Positions 44,721 through 56,645 of a stretch of 64,000 nt of DNA are shown in pieces. Position numbers and translations under genes: made by a program. The notes beneath the pieces are model-generated. The model was not told the DNA's origin and did not search any database. It was given only the letters and a program-made list of their open reading frames with translations. Position 1 is the first letter of the stretch. Each line of letters starts with the position of its first letter. Source of the stretch: Moniliophthora roreri (Eukaryota; Basidiomycota; Agaricomycetes; Agaricales; Marasmiaceae); contig LATX02000193.1 in assembly GCA_001466705.2 (NCBI GenBank), forward strand, positions 124,001-188,000, read 5' to 3'.

Positions 44721-47700
44721 CACCTTTGGTTCCCATCCAAAATGTCATATCTGATGGGCCAGACAGGGGACACCGGCCCATCAGATTTGACGTTAAAATT
44801 TTTTTCTGGCTGCATGCAGAAACCACCCTCATATATCTCAAGTAATTTTGATAAATTTCAGCCCACTCACCAAGTCTTCCATGTCCTTGCCAAAGTCCCT
44901 CTGGCAGTCCAACTCAGCATTCCCCACACTGCTGATGTCATCAACTTTCTAATTTTGTCACTGTCACCACATTGGTCTCCTGAACATCAACATCACAAAT
45001 ATTCATCAATAAGTGCCTCTTGACATTAAACGTCCATCACCTCACGCTCTCAGCCCAGCTCTACCCGTTTCCCTTTCCAGAATCATCGCCAGAACACTAG
45101 TGAAGAAATCCACTCCCCATCTAATTGGGTAGATGATGGTTCTCATATATCTAACATGTCCTATAGAATACTTTCAGAGCTTAAAACCCAATATTTGCGT
45201 TGCAGCCACACCCTTACTGGAGCAGACTAGTACCACAGCGGCCAACCTTCCAAGCATTCCAGTGGGAGCAACCTATGAATGGCAGTATATTCTCACCTCA
45301 TTCAATAGTTATTGTGTACTAACCCATGCTCTCTTCATGTCATATAGAATTTCATGCCCAAAGATCACTGCTGATGGCTGTGAAACTTGTCAACTTAAGC
45401 ATATATTTCACTAATGAAAGTACTTGGTTGCATATTCAGCTAGTCAAGATGCACAAAAATGCATTGAGACTGCTATATGCAGGTTAACGGTATGTGAAGC
45501 AAGTCTTGTCCAAATGACTCGATCCTTAATACAGTTGAGTTAACAGCTAAATTCTCCACCCTCGCTATCAAGGTACACTCATTTTTTCTCATCATCTTAG
45601 TCGATAATAAACTAATATTGTCTCGTTATTCTAGGTATCATCTCTGCTGTTCAATGTGGGAGTGGATCTTAGTGACCATTGCGCTCTCGACTCCTTTTCA
45701 CTCAGATATAGCATATGCCTCCTCTTACACCTCCCATTCTATCACATTCTGAGATGTGGTTACTCACTATGCATTGAAAGAAATGGATTCGTAATAATAG
45801 GATGATTAATGGTGATAGCTGTAGGGACTTGAAGATAATTCAGTCAACAGAATGTATTTGTTTTTTTTTATGATAGTCAGAATCAATACATATTAATGTC
45901 TTTCACTTCTGTGGGCTGATACAAATTGAAAGGGTAGGCTAGAAGGTGCCAAAGTATGCTTGATGCTTGCTTCGGCTATCTCGGAACCACACCAAAAAAA
46001 CAAAGAAATATTAACCTACAATGTAATTTGCGATATGAGTTATTCATTCCTGGTATATAGCCTTAATAAATCCCAGAATGCCCATATGTAGATTATCTTG
46101 TCAATTGAAAAGGTAAGACTTCTCAGTACCATGGTTGGCCATTCATATTGATCACAGAATCTACAAACAACCTGCTGTTGAAACAGTCTCATGTTACTCT
46201 TGGTGCAAGCATTGCTAGGGGCACTCAGAAGCAGTGGTATTTGCTCAAATATATTGATAACAGTCTCCCCATGTGTGTATGAGCTATTCAGAGTGATAGA
46301 CATTGAACGAGAGTCAAAATGTTCACCGTGGTGATGCATGGTGATTCAGTGTGGTGATGAGTCTATTTGACATAGCAACATTCACCCTGCATAGCAAACT
46401 ATATTCTGATTGCTCATAAGATTTTCATGAACATTTTCAATGGTTGTTCAATGAAACACAATGTGCTGGGGATTTGACATAGAGCAAGAGAAGTAAAATA
46501 CCTCTGCACAATGGCCATAGTGATCATTCTGGGATCTTATATATACACCATATTTCAATGCCGTAAGTTCCCGTGTGGGCAATCTCATACTATCATCATG
46601 AACATTGTGAAAATTCTGCATTTCCTTACTAGTATGGTTAAATACCCTTGATGAGGAATAATAAACTTATTTGACACCATCCTCCCATCAATCGGCATTG
46701 CGTTCTTCCATTCATGATGATTCCAGTAATCAGGCTAGCCAAAATAGAGCAAATGAGTCTAATTCCAGTGATATTGCAAGGTGCGCACCTTTTAATCTAC
46801 TCATTCTGCCCATGATGTTAATATGACTCTGAATATCCTACTTAGTTATGAAACAGCAAGACAAGCATGGGATAAACCTCTTAATCAGCATTGATAATTA
46901 CTCTGTAGCAAAAAGACTAACCAACTACCCATGAAGATGCTGGTCCCAGTGAAATAAACCTCATGGCTTGGAAGGTGCAGCATTATGGAGTCAGAGTCAG
47001 ATGTCAAATTGTGAAGTTCCGAGGCATGACTGGAATATACTCCATAGTTAATATTATGGAGTATGGACAGGTTGCTGGGCAGTGTATTCTGGTAAGAGAG
47101 GACTTATCGTGATTCTGGTGGGCGAACGTAGGGATAAAGCAAGTTAGTGGAAGTATTTTGCGGGACGCGGCGACAATGTACCTTGCATACGGTCATGCGG
47201 TTCACACCATTCCGCGATCTCATTCACGCCGACTTAAAGCCCCAGGAGATACCAGTGACTGTGAACACAGAGGCAGGGTGAGTGTAGTGAAGAAAAAGAA
47301 CGAAGTAGGTGGACGTACCTCATCACTAGTCTGCTCATCAAGATCCCTCCCAGTACAATTCTTCCCAATCCAGATTAGTATCGAGGATGCAATTGTGCAT
47401 CATGGAGGTGGAGGGAACGCTTTGCTGGCGTTCCGGCGATGATTCCGGAAAGGGAAACGGGTAGAGCTGGGCTGAGAGCGCGAGGTGATGGACGTTTAAT
47501 GTCAAGAGGCACTTATTGATGAATATTTGTGATGTTGATGTTCGGGAGACCGATGCGGTGACAGCGACAAAATTAGAAAGTTGACGACATCAGCGGTGCG
47601 GGGAATGCCGAGTTGGACTGCCAGAGGGACTTTGGCAAGGACGCGGAAGACTTGGTGAGTGGGCTGAAATTTATCGAAATTACTCGAGATATACGAGGGT

Positions 47701-47804
47701 GGTTTCCGCGTGCGGCCAGAAAAAAATTTTAACGTCAAATCTGATGGGCCGGTGTCCCCTGTCTGGCCCATCAGATATGACGTTTTGGGTGGGAACCAAA
47801 GGTG
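44721..47804. mobile_element. 3.08-kb element with 377-bp inverted arms, left arm and interior CpG-depleted
   Basis: The left arm (44721-45097) and the reverse complement of the right arm (47428-47804) align end to end without gaps, with 22 differences, all transitions. Each arm starts CACCTTTGGTTCCCA and contains a 12-bp perfect hairpin (ATCTGATGGGCC/GGCCCATCAGAT; left 44749-44786). The interior (45098-47427) has only short frames and no transposase I can recognise, so it is non-autonomous or decayed. No target-site duplication is evident. The right end abuts the C-terminal end of a decayed Y-family gene. A large inverted duplication rather than a transposon is the alternative. Confidence 0.6.
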
Positions 47805-48725
47805 TCTACATCCAACTCGTGTTTGTGTCGAAAGTGATAGTATCTGTAGCAGGTAATTTATATCCCGGTAAAGGACAGTGACTCGCCTGTAGCTTTTTGC
47901 AAAGACCCCAGAGCGTGAATTGAGAGCGATACGGCAGATGGTTCCTGTAACCCACAGAGGATTTATAAAGGTGAGAGCGTGAGGTGTAATAAGGAACAGA
48001 TAATTGGGATCGGCAAGGTATTACGGTAACCAATGCAGTCAATGCCTACAGGGAAATTAGCATTCAGATCTGAAATACAATAGAAAAGGGCGTCGTACTA
48101 TAATCACAATATCCTTGTTCGTTCTACGGTCCAGCCTGGCGCTCGTGCGTTCTCAGTGGACTTGCTTTCAATACCGACAACGTTCCTTTGTACGGAATCT
48201 CGTTCGCCCGAGATCAAAGTAAGTCAAGAGAAAGTACCGTTCGAATCAGAGTCAAGATTGGGATGGTCCAATCACAAACCACAGCGACCAAAGCGAGAAA
48301 GAGTTCCGCCGATTCGATTGAACTTTCCCATCACGGACAGGTTAGTCCAGCAGTCTAGCACAGATGCGAACTCCACAAGCCAGGTTCCATAGGATGTGTA
48401 CAGAGGAAGTTCGAGTGCTCCAAATCAATAAACGGGTCGACAAATCCGACACACACCTGACGCAGACGTCCATCCGATCAACCTCGCTTGACAACTTTTT
48501 CCCGGGCTACCAACTTGAAGCGTGACCAGAGCGAGACTTTAGAAAAGAACACTGTTCGAGGCGGACTTGGAAGAAAAACTTGTGCCAGTCCGTGCGCAAA
48601 TTCTGAACTTCCCCACGCTCGCTCTCTTTGTAACCACCATCCCACTTCCCAACCGCTCCCTCCTAGCCCACTCCCTCTCCTCGCCTCCTTTTCGATCCGA
48701 CTATATGGCTTGTTAACTGTCCAAA

Positions 48726-49105
48726 GATAAAACTTGATGATTCAAGATACAATGGGAATGCTGACTCAGTCTCGGGGCAGAATGTGGTGTACGGGCAAGG
48801 TATGTATGCTGTTTTCTTTTCTCGGCGTGTTCACGAAGCCAAAGGTAATTTATTTCTTAGGTACCTTGTTGAAGACCCAGATGACGGCGCTGAACCCTTC
48901 TTAGCATCGATTGTGACTCGTGAGTCGATCCCAGAACATCACTACCCATATGCTAAACGTCTTATGTGCTACAGCTCGCCGTGTCGTTAGGGTGGACGCT
49001 CCTCGTTTTAGGGTAGGGGGTTGTTGTGGTTGGGCAGGGGCAGAGATTTAGGGCAGAGGGTTTTGGTCACTCTTGCCGGAGTCTGCGAGACAAGGTCTCT
49101 CCGTA
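48726..49105 (+). pseudogene. decayed copy of the 86-aa gene at 53635
   Basis: Homologous to 53635-54008, with the same two introns (GTATG... and GTGAGTCG...CTACAG). The start codon is ATA instead of ATG, and a 2-nt insertion before the first donor (GTGGTGTACGGG versus GTGGTACGGG) shifts the frame. The third exon carries further changes. Not expected to be functional. Confidence 0.55.
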
Positions 49106-49220
49106 TGTAACTCGTACTCAATAGCGCGCCTAATGTATTCTAGCTCTCATCAGACACTATTGGACATGATTGGACAAGAACCAATACCTAGCATGTCGGC
49201 TACCTAAGAAACTCCAATAA

Positions 49221-49340
49221 TATCAGATAACGTTTGATGACGTCTGGATCATTCCAGATTTAAGGACGTTATCAGACGCTATCAGCCGAGGTTGGGTGTT
49301 GTCTGATACGTCGGATAACGTCTGATAGCGTCTGATAGAA
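49221..49340. repeat. 10-bp tandem/inverted repeat (GTCTGATARC)
   Basis: Copies of GTCTGATA(G/A)C are tandem at about 49300-49338, and their inverse TTATCAGACGCTATCAG occurs at 49269-49285, with another near 49221. The unit is absent from the equivalent place in the second tandem copy (about 54120), so it was inserted here or deleted there. Confidence 0.5.
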
Positions 49341-49766
49341 TCTCACTGGCGCTCTTGAGCCCCCGAGAACGCGCATATGCCCATTATGTCTCGTATCCCC
49401 CCTCAACGGTCGAAGATGGAACTCGAAGCTGAAAAATAGCTTCCCAGTCGCCGTGAACTGTGTAGTTCCGCTTGCAAAGAGCAAAGCCTGGTGTAATTTC
49501 GCATACCTGGTCCCGGACTGCATTAGAGCGAAGCAACGTAGACATGTGAGGGAAGATGCCTCATGGAAGGTAACATCTCAGCCTTCTGCCCGTTCTATGC
49601 CTTTTGGCGAAGGCAACACTGCGCTGTTCCCGCCTACTGCGGCCAGAAATCTAATCAGGAACGGAACCCGAAAGCACGGTATCGGGGTAACGGTACACAT
49701 GTCCCAGTTTTAAATGGACGGAAGTTTTCCCCTTCTCCACATTTTGGTCCTTTGCCTGTCTGCCAG

Positions 49767-51975
49767 ATGTCTTCCAAGGGGTTCTCAGTGATGGAGGAGA
49801 GGTCCGTCGACAACGTCGACGTGCTTGCCGAGTCCGATTACACCGAAGAACAGTACAGGCGGATCCTTCGGAAAATTGTGTGTACACTCGGCTACCCCAG
49901 AACAATTTATTCACTGTAGAACAGGACCGATACCTCTTACCTCTCATGTGGGTTGCATATGGCGTCCAACAGGCAGACAAAGTTTCCATTTCAACGTGTG
50001 TATTGGACGGTGGTTCGACCGACAAGGGTCGCATTTTACCTGCAAGCTCTAACATCTGTGACTAGACAGGCAGTGTTCGGTTTACGCGAAGATACAGGTC
50101 TCGTTGGGCAACAATTCCCTTGGTGAGTTTCCTTCCGCCTCGACTCCGGCCTAGCTAACTCGACCTGCAGGCTCTCGACGTGAGTTACATAAACTGGCCA
50201 TATTCAACGCGTACTTATGTGCTTCACAGAATCTTCTACCTTTCGTACATGTTCGTCGCTCAATACCTCTCCTTACCGAAATCAGGAAACTGAAGCACAC
50301 TACAGGACCTTTGAATTCCCTAGCAGTTACATGATGCAACGAGTATCAGTTGGGAAAACTCTTGCTGTCCTTATGTTCCTCTGGGGTATCATAGTGTTCT
50401 GCATCGGGTTCGGTAAGATTCTAAGCATTCCCCGGTTCTGCAACTGATACTGGTGGTTTCTTTTTTTTCTCGCAGCTCGTAACTTTACCCACCTCATGGT
50501 GTTACGTTTCCTTCAAGGAGCATTCGAATGCACCATTTCGCCATCATTCCTTCTCATTGTGGCGACTTGGTACAAGACACAGGAACATACTCTGTAACGT
50601 CCTTGGTATCGGATCGAGATCTTGGAGCTCATGAAATCATTGCAGCCGGTCCGTGATCTGGGGAACAGCTAATTCTGGTATGAGCATCATCACAAATCTC
50701 TGCATGTACGCCATCGGTGACCATGCGGAGAAACATGGTGGGCTTGCTGCATGGAAAGGGTACCTGATTGCGCTTTGTTTTTATTTACTGGTCTCTAAAA
50801 ATCATTTTCCAGGATTTCATTCTTTCTCGGCTCGCTTACTATCGTTCTCTCCATCTTCAGTTGGTTCCTACTCGGTACTCCCCGCGAAGTATCCTGGATT
50901 TCTCCAGAAGAACGACGAATGGTCCAGGCCCGCATTGTTAATAATCGCACAGGGACAGATGCTCGTAGACGTCGTGAATGGAAGAAAGACCAAATCATCG
51001 AAGCTTTCACTGACCCCTCTACGTGGTTCCTGTTCGTCAGCATGGTACTCACTGCGATTCCGAATGGTGGGGTTGGTACAGTGCGTAATGCCCAGGTGAT
51101 GATCCATTCAAAATCTGAGAAAACGTCAATCAGTTCGGGAACTTGGTCTACAAGAGTTTCGGCTTCACATCTCTGGAGACTGTGATTTACAATATTCCTC
51201 GAGATGGCACCTCCATCATATGGTTCCTCTTCGTTGGCTGGGCATGTTCACGATACCCCAATGTCCGCTTTTACCTGATAGTGTGTCCCCTTTGTGTATT
51301 ATCCACAAGTCAGCTTCTCAGTTTGTCCCCTAGCTCTTTGCCATCATACCTGCTTTCATCGGCATGTTGGCAATGGCTCTTCTTCCCGATGAGTTGAGCT
51401 ATAGGTGGATCAAGTTTGGAATGTATCTGATGGTACGTGCCCCTCATTTGTCCTAAACTCATAAGATTGACTTTGCAATAGACAATGACAGTAAACGTCA
51501 ACGGCCTCATGCTTTGGCTGTTCGTCCCTTCTAATGTTGCAGGCCGGACGAAAAAGTCGATTGTTTCGAGTATTCTATTTGTCGCGTACTGTACAGGAAA
51601 CGCTGCTGGCCCTCAATTCTTCAGGGCCAAGGACGCTCCCAGATATATACCTGCGATAATTGCTTGTGCCATATGCTTCGCTCTCAATTGTATGTATCCA
51701 CTCGACCTGTTAGTGGTTCTCGACGCTCATTGCTCACTCTCAATCAGTCGTAATGGTCCTATCATGGAGAATTTATCTTGTCTATCTTAACCGGACTAGA
51801 GATGCTGCTGCGGCTGCTCAAGGCCTGACACCCGAGCAAGTGAAGGAACTCGGTGCCATGAACGCTGAAAAGGATATGACTGATAGACAAAATCCTCATT
51901 TCCGTACGTCATGCTTACTTTCCGATATCGATGAGGCTCTAATGTCGAAACGCTTTCGTAGGCTACACGTATTGA
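49767..51975 (+). CDS. DAL5-type MFS transporter, copy 1
   Basis: The ATG is at 49767. Exons give TEEQYRRILRKI, DRYLLPLMWVAYGVQQADKV, TQAVFGLREDTGLVGQQFPW, IFYLSYM, NARNFTHLMVLRFLQGAFEC-type sequence, VIWGTANSGMSIITNLCMYA, ISFFLGSLTIVLSIFSWFLL, FGNLVYKSFGFTSLETVIYN, LFAIIPAFIGMLAMALLPDE, TMTVNVNGLMLWLFV, and a last exon ending HFRYTY. This is the fungal allantoate permease-like (anion:cation symporter) family, with about 12 TM at the plasma membrane. An apparent TAA at about 50597 lies in an intron (CT|GTAACG...TTGCAG). Relative to copy 2 it has a 36-nt in-frame deletion near the N-terminus between two GACGT repeats. Substrate unknown; organic anions or vitamins in the family. Confidence 0.8.
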
Positions 51976-52640
51976 GTGGTGTCATTGATGCTTCCGGTGT
52001 TTGGACAAGCTTACATAGTCGTCTATGCTACGACGCGGCAGATTATCTCACAAGATGGAAACTGTACAGTCTACAACTCCGCGTCAGTATAGTTCCTTTT
52101 CACCTTTATATACACTGGCATATCTCGTCAACGAGCTTGGGCTTGTGTCACCGAGTTCGTCTGAATTCAAAGAACAGAAAAGGTTCAAATACTATTGCTA
52201 AACTAGTATTTGTCGCTTATCGTTTGCTTTCGTCGTTCTATTGCTTGCTATCATTCTCGTTTCGCTTCATCATTACACATTCACACCCCCGCTATTGCTC
52301 CGCACGCAAACTCCTTTGTCTCCTGTGATTTATGGTTTCTGGGTATGAGGTCTTCTAGCTGAAGACTCTACTTGTACTACGTAAACATCTTTTTCGCTGT
52401 CGCGGACTCTGTGGGACTGGTTAGTCACCTTCCCGGCGTAGTAGAAACCAAAATCCGTGGCATGCATAGGTCAAGTCTCGACGAGTCACGAGTGTTCATT
52501 TTTTGGCAATGACTAGTATTAGCTGCAGATATCGTGTACTACTCAGCGGACTCAAGCTCCAGAGTCAAGTTGGAATCATCTGTTGCTGTAGGTTTATACG
52601 TATCCCATGTGCCATGATAACCATAGCACCGATTATTTGC
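51976..52640. other. 3' region of DAL5-type copy 1, duplicated in unit 2
   Basis: Homologous to about 56650-57390. Probably 3' untranslated and terminator sequence plus the spacer to the next Y relic. No gene supported. Confidence 0.45.
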
Positions 52641-54360
52641 TGCCCCCATTATCTACGTTCAACTCGTGTTTTGTCAAGGAAGTCGTATTGCTTGTCAAGC
52701 TTCAAGCCGTGGCTACTACCAGAGCAATACTAGTTCCATCCTCCAGACTCCATCCCCATCTCGAATCGTCGCGGCCCATTGGAGAAGAAAGTGATAGTAT
52801 CTGTAGCAGCTGGTCTATAACCCGGAAAAGGACAGCTTGAAGCTTGCCAAGATCCTAGAGCACGAGTTGAGAGCGATCTGGCAGATAGTTCTCGTAACCC
52901 AGAGGTTTTAGAAAGGTGTGTGCGGTAGAGCATGAGATGTCGTTATCTGTGGGTAGGGCTTGGTGGGTGTAATTGGGATCGACAAGGTAGTACAGTAACG
53001 CCGACGTGGGTAATGCCTACGGGGGAATTAGCATTCAGATTTGAAACACACAGTTCAGCCTGGCACTTGTGCGTTCTCGGTGGCTTGCTTTCAATAATGA
53101 AAACGAAATTTTGTTTGCTCGAGACCAAAATAAGTCAAGAGGAGGTACCATTCGAATCATCAAGCTAAGATCGGGATGGCCCAATCACAAACCGCAGCGA
53201 CCAAAAACGAAAAAGATTCTGCCGAGTCAATTGAACTTTCCCATCACGGATAGGTCAGTCCAGTACTCTAGCACAGATGCGGATGCCATAAGTCAAGTTC
53301 CATTGACGCTGATGTGTACAGAGGAAGTTCGAGTGCTTCAATAAACTGAATGAGTCGACACGCACCTGACGTCTTCTGATATCCATCCGGTCAACTTCGC
53401 TTGACAATTTTTTCCTAGGCTACCAACTTGAAGCGTAACCAAAACGAAATTTTAGAAAAGAGCACTGCCCGAGACGGACTTGGAAGAAAAACTTGCACCA
53501 GTCCGTGCGCAATTTCCCTGTACTCCGAACTTCCCCACGCTCGCTTTTTCTTTCAACCACCACTTCCCATCCGCTCCACTCTTTCTCCCTGCCTCGTTTT
53601 CGTTCCGACTATATGGCTCGTTCACTGTTCAAAGATGAAACTTGATGATGATTCAAGATACGATAAGAACGCTGACTCAGTCCCGGGGTGGAATGTGGTA
53701 CGGGCAAGGTATGTACGCTGTTTTGCTCGGCGTGTTCACAAAGCTAAAGATATATATTGATTTCTCAGGTATCTTGTAGAAGACCCAGATGACGGTGCCG
53801 AATCACTTTTACTAGCATTGATTGTGACTCGTGAGTCGACCAGAACGTCATTACCCATATACTAAACGTCGTACATGCTACAGCTCGCCGTGTCGTTAGG
53901 GTGACACTCCTCCTTTCAGGACAGGGAATGATTGTAGTTGGGCAAAGGGGGCAGAGGGTTTTGGTCACTCTTGCCGGAGTCCGCGAGACAAGGTCTTTCG
54001 GTATGTAGCTCGTACTCAGTAGCACACCTAATGTATTCTAGCTCTCATCAGACACTATTGGACACATTTGGACGCAAACCGAAACCTAGCCTGTCGGAAG
54101 CTACCTAAGAAACCCTAATAATGTCAGATAGCGTCTCGTATTTCTCCTCAACAGTTGAAGATGGAACTCGAAGCTGAAATATAGTTTCTCAGTTGCCGTG
54201 AACTGTGTAGTTTCGTTTGCAAAGAGCGTCATTCTGGCACATCTGGTCTCTGACTGCGTTACAGCGAAACAATGTAATCATATGAAGGAAGATGCCTCAT
54301 GGAAGGTAACTTACTGCCCATTCTATGCCTTTTTGCGAAGGCTGTTCCCACCTACTGCAG
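52641..54360 (-). pseudogene. Y-family membrane protein relic 2
   Basis: 52641-53345 (minus) matches the last two exons of the intact Y genes with multiple frame breaks; 54130-54240 matches the exon encoding the HGNWETIFQLRVPSS region. As in relic 1, similarity stops in exon 4 just before the DAL5-type MFS, and exons 6-8 are replaced by the small gene at 53635-54008. The shared breakpoints show relics 1 and 2 arose by duplication of an already rearranged unit. Confidence 0.62.
53635..54008 (+). CDS. small gene, 86 aa, unknown function, 3 exons
   Basis: Exons 53635-53708, 53769-53830 and 53884-54008 give 261 nt with consistent phases (2, 1). Introns are 60 bp (GTATGT...CTCAG) and 53 bp (GTGAGT...CTACAG). 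The peptide starts MKLDDDSRYDKNADSVPGWN and continues YLVEDPDDGAESLLLALIVT, then PRRVVRVTLLLSGQGMIVVG and VLVTLAGVRETRSFGM. It is acidic first, then beta-rich and basic. No family recognised. It sits in the space where Y exons 6-8 would be, on the opposite strand. A homologous but broken copy lies at 48726-49105. Confidence 0.5.
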
Positions 54361-54486
54361 CCGAAAATCTAATTAGGAACGGACCCCAAAACCACGGACG
54401 TATCGGGATAATGGCACACATGTCCCAGTTTTAAATGGACAGAAGTTTCCCCCTCCACCACCTTTGGTCTCTTGCCTGTCTGCCCG

Positions 54487-56645
54487 ATGTCTTCCAAGGA
54501 GCCCTCAGTGGTGGAGGAGAGGTCCGTCGATAACGTTGACGTTCTTGAAAAGATGGAACCCAATAGCAAGGAAGACGTGCTCGCCGAGTCCGATTACACC
54601 GAAGAACAGTACAGGCGGATCCTTCGGAAAATCGTGCGTACACTCAGCTACCCCAGAGCGATTTATTCACTGTGGAGCAGGACCGATACCTCTTACCTCT
54701 CATTTGGCTTGGGTATGGTGTCCAACAGGCAGACAAAACTTCCATCTCGACGTGTGTATTAGACGGCGGCTCGACCGACAAGGGTCGCCTTTTACCTCGA
54801 TTTTACCTGCAAGCTCTAACATCTGTGACTAGACAAGCGGTGTTCGGTCTACGCGAAGATACAGGTCTCGTTGGGCAACAATTCCCTTGGTGAGTTTTAT
54901 TCCACCTTGACTCCGGCCTAGCTAACTCGACCTGCAGGCTCTCGACGTGAGCTACATAAATTGGCTATTATCAACGCGTACTTACGTGCTTCACAGAATA
55001 TTCTACCTTTCGTACATGTTCGTCGCTCAATGCCTCTCCTTACCGAAATCAAGAAACTAAAGCACATTACAGGTCCTTTGAATTTCCTGGTAATTACATG
55101 ATGCAACGAGTATCAGTTGGGAAAACTCTTGCTGTCCTTATGTTCCTCTGGGGTATCATAGTGCTCTGCATCGGGTTCGGTAAGATTCTAGACATTCCCC
55201 GGTTCTTTTACTCTGCAACTGACATTGATGGTTTTTCTCGCAGCTCGTAACTTTACCCACCTCATGGTGTTACGTTTCCTTCAAGGAGCATTCGAATGCA
55301 CCATTTCGCCATCATTCCTTCTCATTGTAGCGACTTGGTACAAGACGCAGGAACATACTCTGTATGCCCTTGGTATCGGATCGAGTTTTTGGAGCTCACG
55401 AAATCATTGCAGCCGGTCCGTATTCTGGGGAACAGCCAATTCTGGTATGAACATCATCACAAATCTCTGCATGTACGCCATCGGTGACCATGCAGAGAAA
55501 CATGGTGGGCTTGCTGCATGGAAAGGGTAGCTGAGTGCGCCTTGTTTTTATTTACTGGTCTCTGATAATCATTTTCCAGGATTTCATTCTTTCTCGGCTC
55601 GCTTACTATCGTTCTCTCCATCTTCAGTTGGTTCCTACTCGGTACTCCCCGCGAGGTATCTTGGATCTCTCCAGAAGAACGACGGATGGTCCAGGCTCGC
55701 ATCGTTAATAATCGTACAGGGACAGATGCTCGTAAACGTCGTGAATGGAAGAAAGACCAAATCATCGAAGCTTTCACTGACCCCTCTACGTGGTTCCTGT
55801 CTTTCAGCATGGTACTGACTGCGATTCCGCTTGGTGGGGTTGGTACAGTGCGTAAAACCCAAGTGATGATCCAGTCAAAATTTGAGGAAACGTCAATCAG
55901 TTCGGGAACTTGGTCTACAAGAGTTTCGGCTTCACCTCTCTGGAGACTGTGATTTTCAATATTCCTCGAGATGGCACCTCCATCATATGGTTCCTCTTCG
56001 TTGGCTGGGCATGTTCACGATACCCCAATGTCCGCTTTTACCTGATAGTGTGTCCCCTTTGTGTATTATCCATAATTCACTCAGTTTGTCCTCTAGCTCT
56101 TTGCCATCATACCTGCTTTCATCGGCATGTTGGCAATGGCTCTTCTTCCCGATGAGTTGAGCTATAGGTGGATCAAGTTTGGAATGTATTTGATGGTATA
56201 TACCCTACATTTGTCCCTAGGCTCATAAGACTGACCTCGCGATAGACAATGACAGTAAATATCAACGGCCTCATGCTTTGGCTGTTCGTCGCTTCTAATG
56301 TTGCAGGCCGGACGAAGAAGTCAATTGTTTTGAGTATCCTATTTATCGCATACTGCGCAGGAAGCGCTGCTGGCCCTCAATTCTTCAGAGCCAAGGACGC
56401 TCCCAGATATATACCTGCGATCATTGCTTGTGCCATATGCTTTGCTCTCAATTGTACGTATCCACTTGGCTTGTTAGTGGTTCTCGACGCTCATTGCACA
56501 CTTTCAATCAGTCGTGATGGTCCTATCATGGAGAATTTACCTTGTCTATCTTAACCAGACTAGAGATGCTGCTGCGGCTGCTCAAGGTCTAACACCTGAG
56601 CAAGTGAAGGAACTCGGTGCCATGAACGCTGAAAAGGATGACTGA
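54487..56645 (+). CDS. DAL5-type MFS transporter, copy 2 (C-terminus shortened)
   Basis: The ATG is at 54487 (MSSKEPSVVEERSVDNVDVL). Same exon plan as copy 1: DRYLLPLIWLGYGVQQADKT, TQAVFGLREDTGLVGQQFPW, ARNFTHLMVLRFLQGAFECT, VFWGTANSGMNIITNLCMYA, FGNLVYKSFGFTSLETVIFN, LFAIIPAFIGMLAMALLPDE, TMTVNINGLMLWLFV, and FFRAKDAPRYIPAIIACAIC. It retains the 36-nt N-terminal segment missing from copy 1. A 2-nt deletion after NAEKD (GATATGACT in copy 1, GATGACT here) brings a stop at 56643-56645, removing about the last 12 residues including the last small exon. The transmembrane region is complete, so function may persist. Family as for copy 1. Confidence 0.76.

Larger units (their letters stand above)
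47805..49640 (-). pseudogene. Y-family membrane protein relic 1
   Basis: Minus-strand pieces match the intact Y genes at 57.4-63.7 kb. 47805-48060 is last-exon sequence with an internal deletion. 48062-48400 is exon-9 sequence. 49370-49530 contains RNYTVHGDWEAIFQLRVPSS followed by a stop where the intact gene has Gln. Similarity ends near 49640, within exon 4 of the family, just before the DAL5-type MFS. Exons 6-8 are replaced by the small-gene region (48.4-49.1 kb). Confidence 0.65.

Noticed and set aside
47158..47442. Open frame in the right inner part of the inverted-repeat element as a transposase
   Set aside because: Only 94 codons, no catalytic motif, and it runs into the arm repeat.
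50590..50650. Premature stop (CTG TAA) in DAL5-type copy 1
   Set aside because: It lies inside a 51-nt intron with GTAACG...TTGCAG; splicing restores the frame and family sequence, and copy 2 has GTATGC at the same donor.
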